Origin: an uncultured Enterocloster sp.
GTDB taxonomy: Bacteria; Bacillota; Clostridia; Lachnospirales; Lachnospiraceae
NCBI GenBank assembly: GCA_944384065.1
Contig: CALWRY010000010.1
Location: 1-53,677, forward strand
DNA length: 53,677 nucleotides
Direction of reading: 5' to 3'
Both the position numbers and the translations under genes were made by a program. Shown here piece after piece: positions 23,627 to 30,874 of this stretch. Each line of letters begins with the position of its first letter. Position 1 is the stretch's first letter. Under the pieces are notes generated by a model, which was given only the letters and a program-made list of their open reading frames with translations, was not told the origin of the DNA and ran no database searches.

Positions 23627-23959
23627 ATGAAAGTGGGAATCTTTCGGTGCATGCAAACAGAAGATTACTGTCCGGGAACAACGGATTTTCGCATGGTTAG
23701 AGAGAAAAAGGGCATATTTGCAGGGGTGGAGGAAGAAATAGAGATTATCGGTTTTGTCAGCTGCGGCGGCTGTCCAGCTAAGAAGGCAGTGCTCAGAGCA
23801 AGAGAGCTGGTTAGGCGTGGGGAAGATACGATTGTATTTGCAAGCTGTATTCAGAAAGGAACCCCTATAGGCTATCCGTGCCCATTTGCCAAAAAGATGA
23901 AGGACGTAATTGCGGCTGATTTAGGGGATAGTGTTCAGCTGCTGGATTATACGCATTAG
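23627..23959 (+). CDS. CGGC-domain metal-binding protein
   Basis: A 110-aa protein of the CGGC family. It carries the defining FVSCGGCPAKK (C-G-G-C) plus other cysteines at MQTEDYC, FASCIQKG and GYPCPF, a set expected to bind a metal or cluster. The remainder alternates strands and helices in a small Rossmann-like fold. AGGAGGAG precedes the ATG. The biological function is unknown. It probably shares the promoter of the preceding DUF6809 gene. Confidence 0.85.
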   Translation: MKVGIFRCMQTEDYCPGTTDFRMVREKKGIFAGVEEEIEIIGFVSCGGCPAKKAVLRARELVRRGEDTIVFASCIQKGTPIGYPCPFAKKMKDVIAADLGDSVQLLDYTH

Positions 23960-23991
23960 ATGCCAAAGTGAGAAAGAAATAGCGATACATA

Positions 23992-24020
23992 ATTGACAAC
24001 CGGCAGAATCCTGGTTATAC
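23992..24020 (+). promoter_or_regulatory. Promoter of the BMP transporter operon
   Basis: TTGACA (23992-23997), exactly 17 nt, TATACT (24015-24020). It is close to consensus and suggests strong basal activity, leaving an unusually long leader of about 125 nt. Confidence 0.75.
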
Positions 24021-24073
24021 TTACCATGTATCAGCGATTTACATTACACGTTTTTGATGGGACAGAAAGCGAC

Positions 24074-24117
24074 TGCGTCAGGGATATTTGGACAAGCCAG
24101 ACCTGGCGCATTTTTAT
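24074..24117 (+). terminator. Leader hairpin/attenuator ahead of the BMP lipoprotein
   Basis: TGCGTCAGG (24074-24082) pairs with CCTGGCGCA (24102-24110), and an inner TTTGG pairs with CCAGA. TTTTTAT follows, the form of an intrinsic terminator inside a 5' leader. Downstream, CCATC (24123-24127) can pair with GATGG just before the ribosome site. This suggests conditional termination or a riboswitch. No known riboswitch consensus was recognised. Confidence 0.55.
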
Positions 24118-24149
24118 CTGGACCATCGCCACATGATGGAGGAGAGATT

Positions 24150-25445
24150 ATGAGACTGAGAAAAGCAGCAAGCGCAGCACTGGCAGGCATGATGGTTCTG
24201 TCACTGGCAGCCTGCGGTTCCTCTTCTGAGGAGACCACCGCAGCTGAGACACAGGCGGCGGAGACCACCGCAGCGGCTGAGGCCGGGGACACGGAGGCCG
24301 CTTCCGAGGAGGCAGCCGAGGAGACCGAGGCTCCCGCCGGGGAGGGCATTGCCCCTGAGGATTTGAAGGTGGGCTTTGTCTACATAGGCGATGAGAATGA
24401 GGGCTATACGGCCGCGCACTACGAGGGCGCCAAGGAGATGCAGGAGGCTCTGGGGCTTTCGGATGACCAGCTCATCGTAAAGTGGAATATCCCCGAGGAC
24501 GAGACCGCAGCGGATGCGGCTATGGACCTGGCGGACCAGGGATGCCAGATTGTATTCGCAAACAGCTTCGGACATGAGTCCTATATCATTGAGGCTGCCA
24601 AGGAGTATCCGGATGTGCAGTTCTGCCATGCAACCGGCTTCCAGGCTGCCACAAGCGGCTTATCCAATATGCACAACTATTTTACTTCTATCTACGAGGC
24701 CCGCTATGTGTCCGGCGTGGTGGCCGGCCTTAAGCTGAACCAGATGATTGAGGATGGCACTATCACAGAGGATACCTGCAAGATTGGCTATGTGGGCGCT
24801 TACCCCTACGCAGAGGTAATCAGCGGCTACACCTCCTTCTTCCTGGGCGCCCGCTCTGTATGCCCCAGCGCTACCATGGAGGTGAAGTACACCAACAGCT
24901 GGGCAAGCTTCGACCTGGAGAAGGAAGCGGCTGACGCTCTGATTTCTGACGGCTGCGTGCTCATCAGCCAGCATGCGGACACCACGGGAGCTCCCACCGC
25001 CTGCGAGGCAGCCGGCGTTCCCTGCGTGGGCTACAATATTTCTATGATTGCCACAGCTCCCACCCAGGCGCTGACCTCCGCGTCCAATGACTGGGGCGCA
25101 TATGTGACCTACGCTGTGCAGTGCATGGTTGACGGAACCCCCATCCCGGTTGACTGGTGCAAGGGCTTCTCTGACGGCGCAGTGCGCATCACCGAGTTAA
25201 ATGAGGCTGCGGTTGCTCCTGGAACTGCCGAGAAGGTGGAAGAGGTAGAGGCTCAGCTGGCATCCGGCGAGCTCCATGTGTTTGACACCTCCACCTGGAC
25301 GGTGAACGGTGAGACACTGACCACCTACAAGAAGGAGGGAAGCGACCTGGAGTACATCTCCGACGGCTATTTCCACGAGTCCGAGTTTGCTTCCGCCCCC
25401 GCATTTGATATTCTGATTGATGGAATTACCACCATTGACAACTAA
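24150..25445 (+). CDS. BMP-family nucleoside ABC transporter substrate-binding lipoprotein
   Basis: A 431-aa lipoprotein. The signal sequence ends in the lipobox LSLAAC with the lipidated Cys at 22. A low-complexity acidic/Ala/Thr linker (about 25-65) precedes the PBP1-type BMP domain: VGFVYIGDENEGYT, AHYEGAKEMQEAL and the DGCVLISQHADTTG binding region. BMP proteins such as TmpC/PnrA bind purine nucleosides. It is the first gene of lipoprotein-ATPase-permease-permease. The start at 24150 follows GGAGGAGAG; an upstream in-frame ATG (24054) lies within the leader hairpin region and has no ribosome site. The ligand (purine nucleoside) is inferred. Confidence 0.93.
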   Translation: MRLRKAASAALAGMMVLSLAACGSSSEETTAAETQAAETTAAAEAGDTEAASEEAAEETEAPAGEGIAPEDLKVGFVYIGDENEGYTAAHYEGAKEMQEALGLSDDQLIVKWNIPEDETAADAAMDLADQGCQIVFANSFGHESYIIEAAKEYPDVQFCHATGFQAATSGLSNMHNYFTSIYEARYVSGVVAGLKLNQMIEDGTITEDTCKIGYVGAYPYAEVISGYTSFFLGARSVCPSATMEVKYTNSWASFDLEKEAADALISDGCVLISQHADTTGAPTACEAAGVPCVGYNISMIATAPTQALTSASNDWGAYVTYAVQCMVDGTPIPVDWCKGFSDGAVRITELNEAAVAPGTAEKVEEVEAQLASGELHVFDTSTWTVNGETLTTYKKEGSDLEYISDGYFHESEFASAPAFDILIDGITTIDN

Positions 25446-25451
25446 GACAGC

Positions 25452-25491
25452 AGAAAAGCGGAGCCATTTGTTTCTGGCTCCGCTTTTCTGG
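25452..25491 (+). terminator. Hairpin between the lipoprotein and ATPase genes
   Basis: A perfect 15-bp stem: CAGAAAAGCGGAGCC (25452-25466) and GGCTCCGCTTTTCTG (25477-25491), loop of 10 nt. There is no T-run after it. Its place right after the binding-protein gene suits partial termination or mRNA-end protection, giving more lipoprotein than transporter. Confidence 0.7.
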
Positions 25492-25589
25492 GCAGATGGT
25501 AAACTGGCTGCAAGAGAAGAAAAATGAGTCCGGGCGGCGCAGGCGTTCCTGCTGCTGCCGGAACGGTTACGAGGAATGGAGGTCTGCCG

Positions 25590-27122
25590 ATGAGCAGGGA
25601 AGCAGCAATCGAGCTGAAAAACATTACAAAACGGTTCGGCAAGGTGACGGCCAACGATAAGGTCTGTCTGTCCGTGCGCCGGGGAGAGATTCTTTCCGTT
25701 TTAGGGGAGAACGGAAGCGGGAAGACCACTCTCATGAACATGATATCCGGCATTTATTATCCGGACGAGGGACAGATATTTGTAAATGGGAGAGAGGTTT
25801 CCATCCGCTCGCCCAAGGACTCCTTTGCCTTGGGAATCGGCATGATTCATCAGCACTTTAAGCTGGTTGACGTGCTCACCGCTGCGGAAAATATCATTCT
25901 GGGACTTCCGGGAAGGGAAGTGCTGGACATGAAGGCTGTGTCCGCCAGGATTCGGGAGCTGACAGAGCGGTATGGCTTTGAGCTGGACCCGGACCAGAAG
26001 ATTTATGCCATGTCCGTGTCCCAGAAGCAGACGGTGGAGATTGTGAAGCTGCTTTACCGCGGGGTGGATATCCTGATTTTGGATGAGCCTACGGCGGTGC
26101 TCACCCCTCAGGAGACCGAGAAGCTCTTTGCTGTGCTGCGGAACATGCGGGAGGCCGGCCATTCCATTATCATTATCACCCACAAGCTCCACGAGGTGCT
26201 GGCTCTGTCTGACCGGGTTTCCGTGCTCCGCAAGGGCCAGTATGTGGGAACCGTGGAGACGGCCCAGGCCACGGAGGCGTCCCTGACGGAGATGATGGTG
26301 GGCAAGAAGGTGGATTTAAATATCGAGCGGCCTGAGCCTGTGGACCCCCAGCTGCGGCTTAAGGCGGAGGGCCTCACCTGTGTGGATAAGGAAGGGGTGA
26401 AGACGCTGGATTCCGTGTCCTTCACCGCTATGAGCGGGGAGATACTGGGCATAGCGGGCATTGCCGGAAGCGGCCAGAAGGAGCTTTTGGAGTCCATTGC
26501 CGGACTTCAGGCTCTGAGCGCTGGCTCCATCACCTACTATCCGCCGGAGGGCGGGGAGAGGAATCTGGAGGGAATGTCCGCCGCGGCCATCAGCAATCTG
26601 GGCGTGAAGCTTTCCTTTGTGCCGGAGGACCGCCTGGGCATGGGCCTGGTGGGCTCCATGGATATGACGGACAACATGATGCTTAGGGGCTACCGGGGCG
26701 GACGGCCCTTCTTCGCGGACAGGAAGCGGCCGAAGAATCTGGCGGAGCACATCATCGAGGAGCTGGAGGTGGTGACGCCGGGGGTGAGCACACCGGTGCG
26801 CAAGCTCTCCGGCGGCAATGTGCAGAAGGTCCTGGTGGGCCGGGAGATTTCCTCCAACCCCAAGGTCCTTATGGTGGCCTACCCGGTGCGGGGACTGGAT
26901 ATCAATTCCTCCTACACCATTTATCACCTGCTCAATGAGCAGAAAAAGCAGGGGGCGGCGGTTATCTGCGTGGGCGAGGACCTGGATGTTCTCCTGGAGC
27001 TCTGCGACCGGATTCTGGTGCTCTGCGGCGGAAGGGTCAGCGGAATCGTGGACGGCCGGACCGCCTCCAAGGAGCAGATTGGACTTATGATGACGAGGAT
27101 GGGAGGCGGACAGGATGCGTAG
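25590..27122 (+). CDS. Nucleoside ABC transporter ATPase (tandem ATP-binding domains)
   Basis: A 510-aa double ATPase of the sugar/nucleoside import type. The first domain has Walker A GENGSGKTT, a diverged signature MSVSQKQTVEI and Walker B ILILDEPTAVLT. The second has a degenerate P-loop GIAGSGQKELLE, the signature LSGGNVQKV and Walker B VLMVAYPVRGLD, in which the usual acidic/PTRGLD form is altered to PVRGLD. One degenerate site is normal for this family. GGAGG precedes the ATG at 25590. It overlaps the first permease gene by a few bases. It energises uptake by the two permeases that follow. Confidence 0.93.
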   Translation: MSREAAIELKNITKRFGKVTANDKVCLSVRRGEILSVLGENGSGKTTLMNMISGIYYPDEGQIFVNGREVSIRSPKDSFALGIGMIHQHFKLVDVLTAAENIILGLPGREVLDMKAVSARIRELTERYGFELDPDQKIYAMSVSQKQTVEIVKLLYRGVDILILDEPTAVLTPQETEKLFAVLRNMREAGHSIIIITHKLHEVLALSDRVSVLRKGQYVGTVETAQATEASLTEMMVGKKVDLNIERPEPVDPQLRLKAEGLTCVDKEGVKTLDSVSFTAMSGEILGIAGIAGSGQKELLESIAGLQALSAGSITYYPPEGGERNLEGMSAAAISNLGVKLSFVPEDRLGMGLVGSMDMTDNMMLRGYRGGRPFFADRKRPKNLAEHIIEELEVVTPGVSTPVRKLSGGNVQKVLVGREISSNPKVLMVAYPVRGLDINSSYTIYHLLNEQKKQGAAVICVGEDLDVLLELCDRILVLCGGRVSGIVDGRTASKEQIGLMMTRMGGGQDA

Positions 27123-28239
27123 AGAACAGACAGCTGTTTCCAACAAGGAGCCTTTGATACACATTTCCAAGCGGGATGAAATTGAGATGTGGAAGGCCTG
27201 GGCCATCCGGGGGGCGGCGGTGCTTCTCTCCCTGGTGGTCTGTGCAGGGGTGATTGTGGCTCTCACGGGATTAAACCCCCTGGAGGTTTACAAGGGAGTA
27301 TTTGACGGAGCGGTGGGAAGCAAGCGCAGGACCTGGATGACCATTCGGGATACCCTGGTGCTTCTGTGCATCGCTATCGGCATTACCCCGGCCTTCAAGA
27401 TGCGGTTCTGGAATATCGGCGCGGAGGGCCAGGTGCTGATTGGCGGCGTGGCGTCGGCTGCCATGATGATTTATCTGGGGGACAGCCTTCCGGCCTTTGT
27501 CCTTCTGCCCATGATGCTTATCGGGAGCGCCCTGGCGGCCATGGTATGGGGCGCTGTCCCTGCATTTTTTAAGGCCAACTGGAATACCAATGAGACGCTG
27601 TTTACCCTGATGATGAATTATGTGGCGATGCAGGTCATCACGGTGTGCATCATTTTCTGGGAGAATCCCAAGGGCTCAAACTCTGTGGGAACCATCAATT
27701 CCTCCACCAGGGGCGGATGGATTCCAGAGCTCTTCGGCCTGGACTATGGATGGAACCTGATTATCGTTTTGGCGCTGACCCTTGCCATGTTCGTGTATCT
27801 GAAATACAGCAAGCAGGGATATGAGATTGCCGTGGTGGGCGAGAGCGAGAACACGGCCCGGTACGCGGGCATCAATGTGAAGCGGGTGATTCTCAGGACG
27901 ATGGCTCTGTCCGGCGCTATCTGCGGCATTGCGGGCTTTATCATTGTCAGCGGCGCCAGCCATACCATTTCCACAAGCACAGCGGGAGGCCGTGGCTTTA
28001 CTGCCATCATCGTGTCCTGGCTCAGCAAGTTCAACCCATTTGCTATGATTCTGGTATCCTTCTTCCTGGTGTTCATGCAGAAGGGAGCGGGACAGATTGC
28101 TTCCCAGTTTAATCTGAATGAGAATGCCTCGGATGTTATCACGGGCATCATCCTGTTCTTTATACTGGGCTGTGAGTTCTTTATCAATTACCGGGTTGGC
28201 ATGCGGGGCCGCCGGAGCGCGGGAAAGGAGGAGGCATAG
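27115..28239 (+). CDS. Nucleoside ABC transporter permease 1
   Basis: A 374-aa BPD_transp_2-type membrane protein with about nine hydrophobic segments. The cytoplasmic N-terminus leads to the first helix GAAVLLSLVVCAGVIVAL. The conserved block FWNIGAEGQVLIGG and the later SENTARYAGINVKR with the AxSGAICGIAGF motif define the permease. Its ATG lies inside the end of the ATPase gene, so translation is coupled. It forms the membrane channel with permease 2. Confidence 0.93.
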   Translation: MRREQTAVSNKEPLIHISKRDEIEMWKAWAIRGAAVLLSLVVCAGVIVALTGLNPLEVYKGVFDGAVGSKRRTWMTIRDTLVLLCIAIGITPAFKMRFWNIGAEGQVLIGGVASAAMMIYLGDSLPAFVLLPMMLIGSALAAMVWGAVPAFFKANWNTNETLFTLMMNYVAMQVITVCIIFWENPKGSNSVGTINSSTRGGWIPELFGLDYGWNLIIVLALTLAMFVYLKYSKQGYEIAVVGESENTARYAGINVKRVILRTMALSGAICGIAGFIIVSGASHTISTSTAGGRGFTAIIVSWLSKFNPFAMILVSFFLVFMQKGAGQIASQFNLNENASDVITGIILFFILGCEFFINYRVGMRGRRSAGKEEA

Positions 28240-28242
28240 GGT

Positions 28243-29223
28243 ATGGGATTTTTGGTGATTTTTATTCAGAAGGCCATCGGCCAGGGAATCGGAATTCTCT
28301 ACGGGGCCCTGGGGGAGATTCTGACGGAGAAGTCAGGAAATTTGAACCTGGGCATTCCAGGGATGATGTACATGGGAGGCATCGCCGGGCTGATTGGGGC
28401 GTTTTTGTATGAAAATTCTGCGGAGGCTCCCAACGGATTTGTGGGCCTGCTGATTTCTTTTGTTTGCGCCTTTGTCTGCGCGTCTCTGGGCGGGCTGGTG
28501 TACAGTGTGCTGACCATTACCCTGCGGGCCAACCAGAACGTGACGGGCCTCGCCCTGACCACCTTCGGTGTGGGGTTTGGTAACTTTTTCGGCGGATCCC
28601 TGGCCAAGCTTGCAGGCGGCGTGGGACAGATTTCTGTGGCCGCCACGGGTGCAGCGTATAAGACGCCGGTTCCCGGCCTCTCCGGTCTGGGAGTGGTGGG
28701 TGAGCTTTTGTTCTCCTACGGCTTTCTCACCTATCTGGCTATCCTCTTAGCCATCGCTATGGCATTTTTCCTGGGGCGGACCCGGAAGGGCCTGAACCTG
28801 CGGGCAGTGGGCGAGAGCCCGGCCACAGCGGATGCCGCGGGCATCAATGTGACGGCCTACAAGTATCTGGCCACCTGCCTGGGGGGCGGCATCAGCGGTC
28901 TGGGCGGCCTGTATTTTGTTATGGAGTATTCCGGCGGAACCTGGACCAACAACGGCTTCGGCGACCGGGGATGGCTTGCCATCGCGCTGGTTATCTTTGC
29001 CCTGTGGAAGCCGGTGAATGCCATCTGGGGGTCTCTCCTCTTTGGCGGGCTTTATATCCTGTATCTGTATATACCGGGGCTGGACCGGGGGGCCCAGGAG
29101 GTATTCAAGGCCCTTCCCTATGTGGTGACCATTGTGGTGCTGGTGATTACCAGCCTCAGGAAGAAGCGGGAGCACCAGCCGCCGGCAAGCCTGGGACTGG
29201 CGTATTTTAGAGAGGAGAGATAG
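28243..29223 (+). CDS. Nucleoside ABC transporter permease 2
   Basis: A 326-aa BPD_transp_2 permease, shorter than its partner, with about eight membrane segments. Conserved features: EILTEKSGNLNLGIPGMMYMG near the start (glutamate and glycine-rich block), LRAVGESPATADAAGINV and the ATCLGGGISGLGGLY loop. It begins 3 nt after permease 1 and ends the transporter operon before the C_GCAxxG_C_C gene. An ATG with a weak GG-rich ribosome site is used. Confidence 0.92.
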   Translation: MGFLVIFIQKAIGQGIGILYGALGEILTEKSGNLNLGIPGMMYMGGIAGLIGAFLYENSAEAPNGFVGLLISFVCAFVCASLGGLVYSVLTITLRANQNVTGLALTTFGVGFGNFFGGSLAKLAGGVGQISVAATGAAYKTPVPGLSGLGVVGELLFSYGFLTYLAILLAIAMAFFLGRTRKGLNLRAVGESPATADAAGINVTAYKYLATCLGGGISGLGGLYFVMEYSGGTWTNNGFGDRGWLAIALVIFALWKPVNAIWGSLLFGGLYILYLYIPGLDRGAQEVFKALPYVVTIVVLVITSLRKKREHQPPASLGLAYFREER

Positions 29224-29227
29224 GGCG

Positions 29228-29650
29228 ATGTTAAAGGATACAGTGATGAAGTATTATCTGGAGCAGGATTATAACTGCGCGGAGAGTCTTATCCGCGGGG
29301 CAAATGAATATTATGGTCTGGGGCTGGACGAGAAGGCGCTTCTGGCCTTTGGCGGATTTGGAGCCGGCTGTTATGCCGGCCGGCTGTGCGGCGCCTGTGC
29401 CGGGGGCATAGCGGCTGTTTCCAGCAAATATATCCACACCCGCGCCCACGCGGAGGAGCTGGCGCAGAAGCGGGTGGAGGCGTTTGTGAAGGCCTTCATG
29501 GAAACCCTGGGAAGCGACCTCTGCGCGGAGCTCAAGGAGCGCTATTGGGACGGGGCGCTGGATAGGGGCCGGTGCAGGAAGACAGTGGAGCTGGCTGCTG
29601 GCGTGCTGGAGCAGAAGATGGAGGAGTATAGGGCGGAGGATGAGGCGTGA
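29228..29650 (+). CDS. C_GCAxxG_C_C family protein (putative redox protein)
   Basis: A 140-aa protein with the family's cysteine-rich pattern: DYNCAESLIRGANEYYGL (first Cys), FGGFGAGCYAGRLCGACAGGIA (GC-x-x-x-x-x-CGACxGG). It also has a later DLCAELK and a Cys near the end. Such proteins are thought to bind a metal cluster and are often adjacent to redox or transport genes; no activity has been shown to my knowledge. It starts 4 nt after permease 2, so it is in the transporter operon. A terminator follows. Confidence 0.85.
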   Translation: MLKDTVMKYYLEQDYNCAESLIRGANEYYGLGLDEKALLAFGGFGAGCYAGRLCGACAGGIAAVSSKYIHTRAHAEELAQKRVEAFVKAFMETLGSDLCAELKERYWDGALDRGRCRKTVELAAGVLEQKMEEYRAEDEA

Positions 29651-29697
29651 GCTGACGCGGGATGCGTCTTCGCAGGAATTAGAGATAGGCAAGAGGG

Positions 29698-29738
29698 AAC
29701 ACCACCGGCTGGAGCAGGATGAGGCCGGTGGTGTTTTT
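29698..29738 (+). terminator. Terminator of the BMP transporter operon
   Basis: AACACCACCGGC (29698-29709) pairs with GCCGGTGGTGTT (29724-29735), followed by TTT. Perfect 12-bp stem, 14-nt loop. Confidence 0.85.
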
Positions 29739-29781
29739 AACAGAAATGGGCAGTTTGGAGGGAGTGCGTACAAAGGGGAAA

Positions 29782-29922
29782 ATGATGTATTCGGTTGCAT
29801 TTGACATAACGAAAAATGTACACGACGTAGAAGATATTGTTCAGCTCTCTTTTATCCATCTAATAGACATTTTGTACAAAATAGATGCAGAAGAAATAGG
29901 TATGCCGCGCTGTAAAAACTGA
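29782..29922 (+). pseudogene. RNA polymerase sigma factor fragment
   Basis: A 46-codon piece encodes MMYSVAFDITKNVHDVEDI then VQLSFIHLIDILYKI. It matches region 2 of ECF sigma factors (usual A-x-x-I-x-x-x-x-x-x-AEDxVQxxFxxL). It stops soon after and has no region 4, so it is a truncated remnant. The base composition is more AT-rich than the preceding operon. Recognised from the motif only. Confidence 0.55.
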
Positions 29923-30322
29923 TTTAGGAGAGCCTTATCGAATATTTTCCTGTAATGAATTATTTGAAAGGGATACTGCTAATATAGAGGAAATCGAAGA
30001 TGCATTGGAGAAAGCATCTTATATTTGGCAGGTTCCGGTAAAGGTTGGGGATGTAAGTCTTTTGATAGATATTACGAAAACAACAGAAATACGTGATGAC
30101 ATTCCGGAGGAAGCGAAAGAAAAACTTAGAGAAAATCTTGGAAAATGGCATATTGGTGCTACGTACATATATGGGGAAGAGAATGTCAATTATGTAAGAG
30201 CAGTGGAAGACTCTTTGGAAACATATGGGCTAAATCCAGAGGATTATACATATGAATTTGTCAATGGAATCCCGGGTATCCGCTATCCGGTAGCGCTTGT
30301 ATGTAATAAGTATAGAGGCTAA
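29900..30322 (+). pseudogene. 5'-truncated hypothetical protein
   Basis: An open frame of 140 codons without a plausible ATG. It begins within the sigma fragment in another frame and runs EPYRIFSCNELFERDTANI ... WQVPVKVGDVSLLIDI ... RENLGKWHIGATYIYGEEN ... GIPGIRYPVALV. Only a TTG at 30005 could start it. The composition and codon pattern look protein-coding, so I read it as the C-terminal part of a gene whose beginning was lost. I do not recognise the family; the stretch may be a domain from a larger surface or regulatory protein. Confidence 0.4.
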
Positions 30323-30457
30323 ATTTATTATACCTGTTCAAAAAGCAACAACCCATGCCTTTCCGGAAGGAAGCGAAGCAATGGAATACACGGCCTCGGC
30401 TTCAAACGCATCTAGTGTGAGAAGAAACCAATATGCAAATGGCTTTGCCGTATATAA

Positions 30458-30634
30458 TTTGAAGCTGTGGCGGAGGCTTCCGGAAACTCTGATGGCGGGA
30501 TGCTGCTGAACGTAGGAAGCGGGGGTACGGAATTGATGGTGCGGTCTTCAGTAGAACGATGGTGCCTGCCGGTTGTATTCGGAGCGAGAGTTTTATTGCT
30601 TGGGATTTTTATTTTCAAGAGAAAGCGCAGATAA
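30458..30634 (+). pseudogene. C-terminal membrane-anchor fragment of a surface protein
   Basis: A 58-codon frame directly after a stop. It encodes FEAVAEASGNSDGGMLLNV and ends in LPVVFGARVLLLGIFIFKRKRR. The hydrophobic helix followed by a basic KRKRR tail is the typical end of a wall- or membrane-anchored surface protein. No LPxTG is seen. The body of the protein is absent, and flanking frames are full of stops. It is part of the decayed stretch 29740-30730. Confidence 0.4.
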
Positions 30635-30815
30635 CGGCAGGGGCAAATGATGGATATCCGAATGGACTATGAATAATAGGGGGCGGATCTCTGGAGATAA
30701 ACCGGGAGCCGCTGTTTTTAGTAAGAAAGTTTGAAAACGGCTGCTGCCGGAAGAAAAGAAATGCTGCAATTCAAACAGGCCTTGCCTTTCAAAACAGGCC
30801 TGCGGTACAAAAGGA

Positions 30816-30844
30816 TTGCTTTTCAGAACCTGCTTTTGTATACT
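30816..30844 (+). promoter_or_regulatory. Promoter of the ATPase/nuclease gene
   Basis: TTGCTT (30816-30821), 17-nt spacer, TATACT (30839-30844), 31 nt before the ATG. Confidence 0.55.
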
Positions 30845-30874
30845 GAGGGTATGGAAAATCTGCAGGAGGTAGGC

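Noticed and set aside
24020-24149. Purine riboswitch ahead of the BMP transporter
   Set aside because: No TATA-N-GG...CCG/ GACT-type core pieces of the purine aptamer were found.
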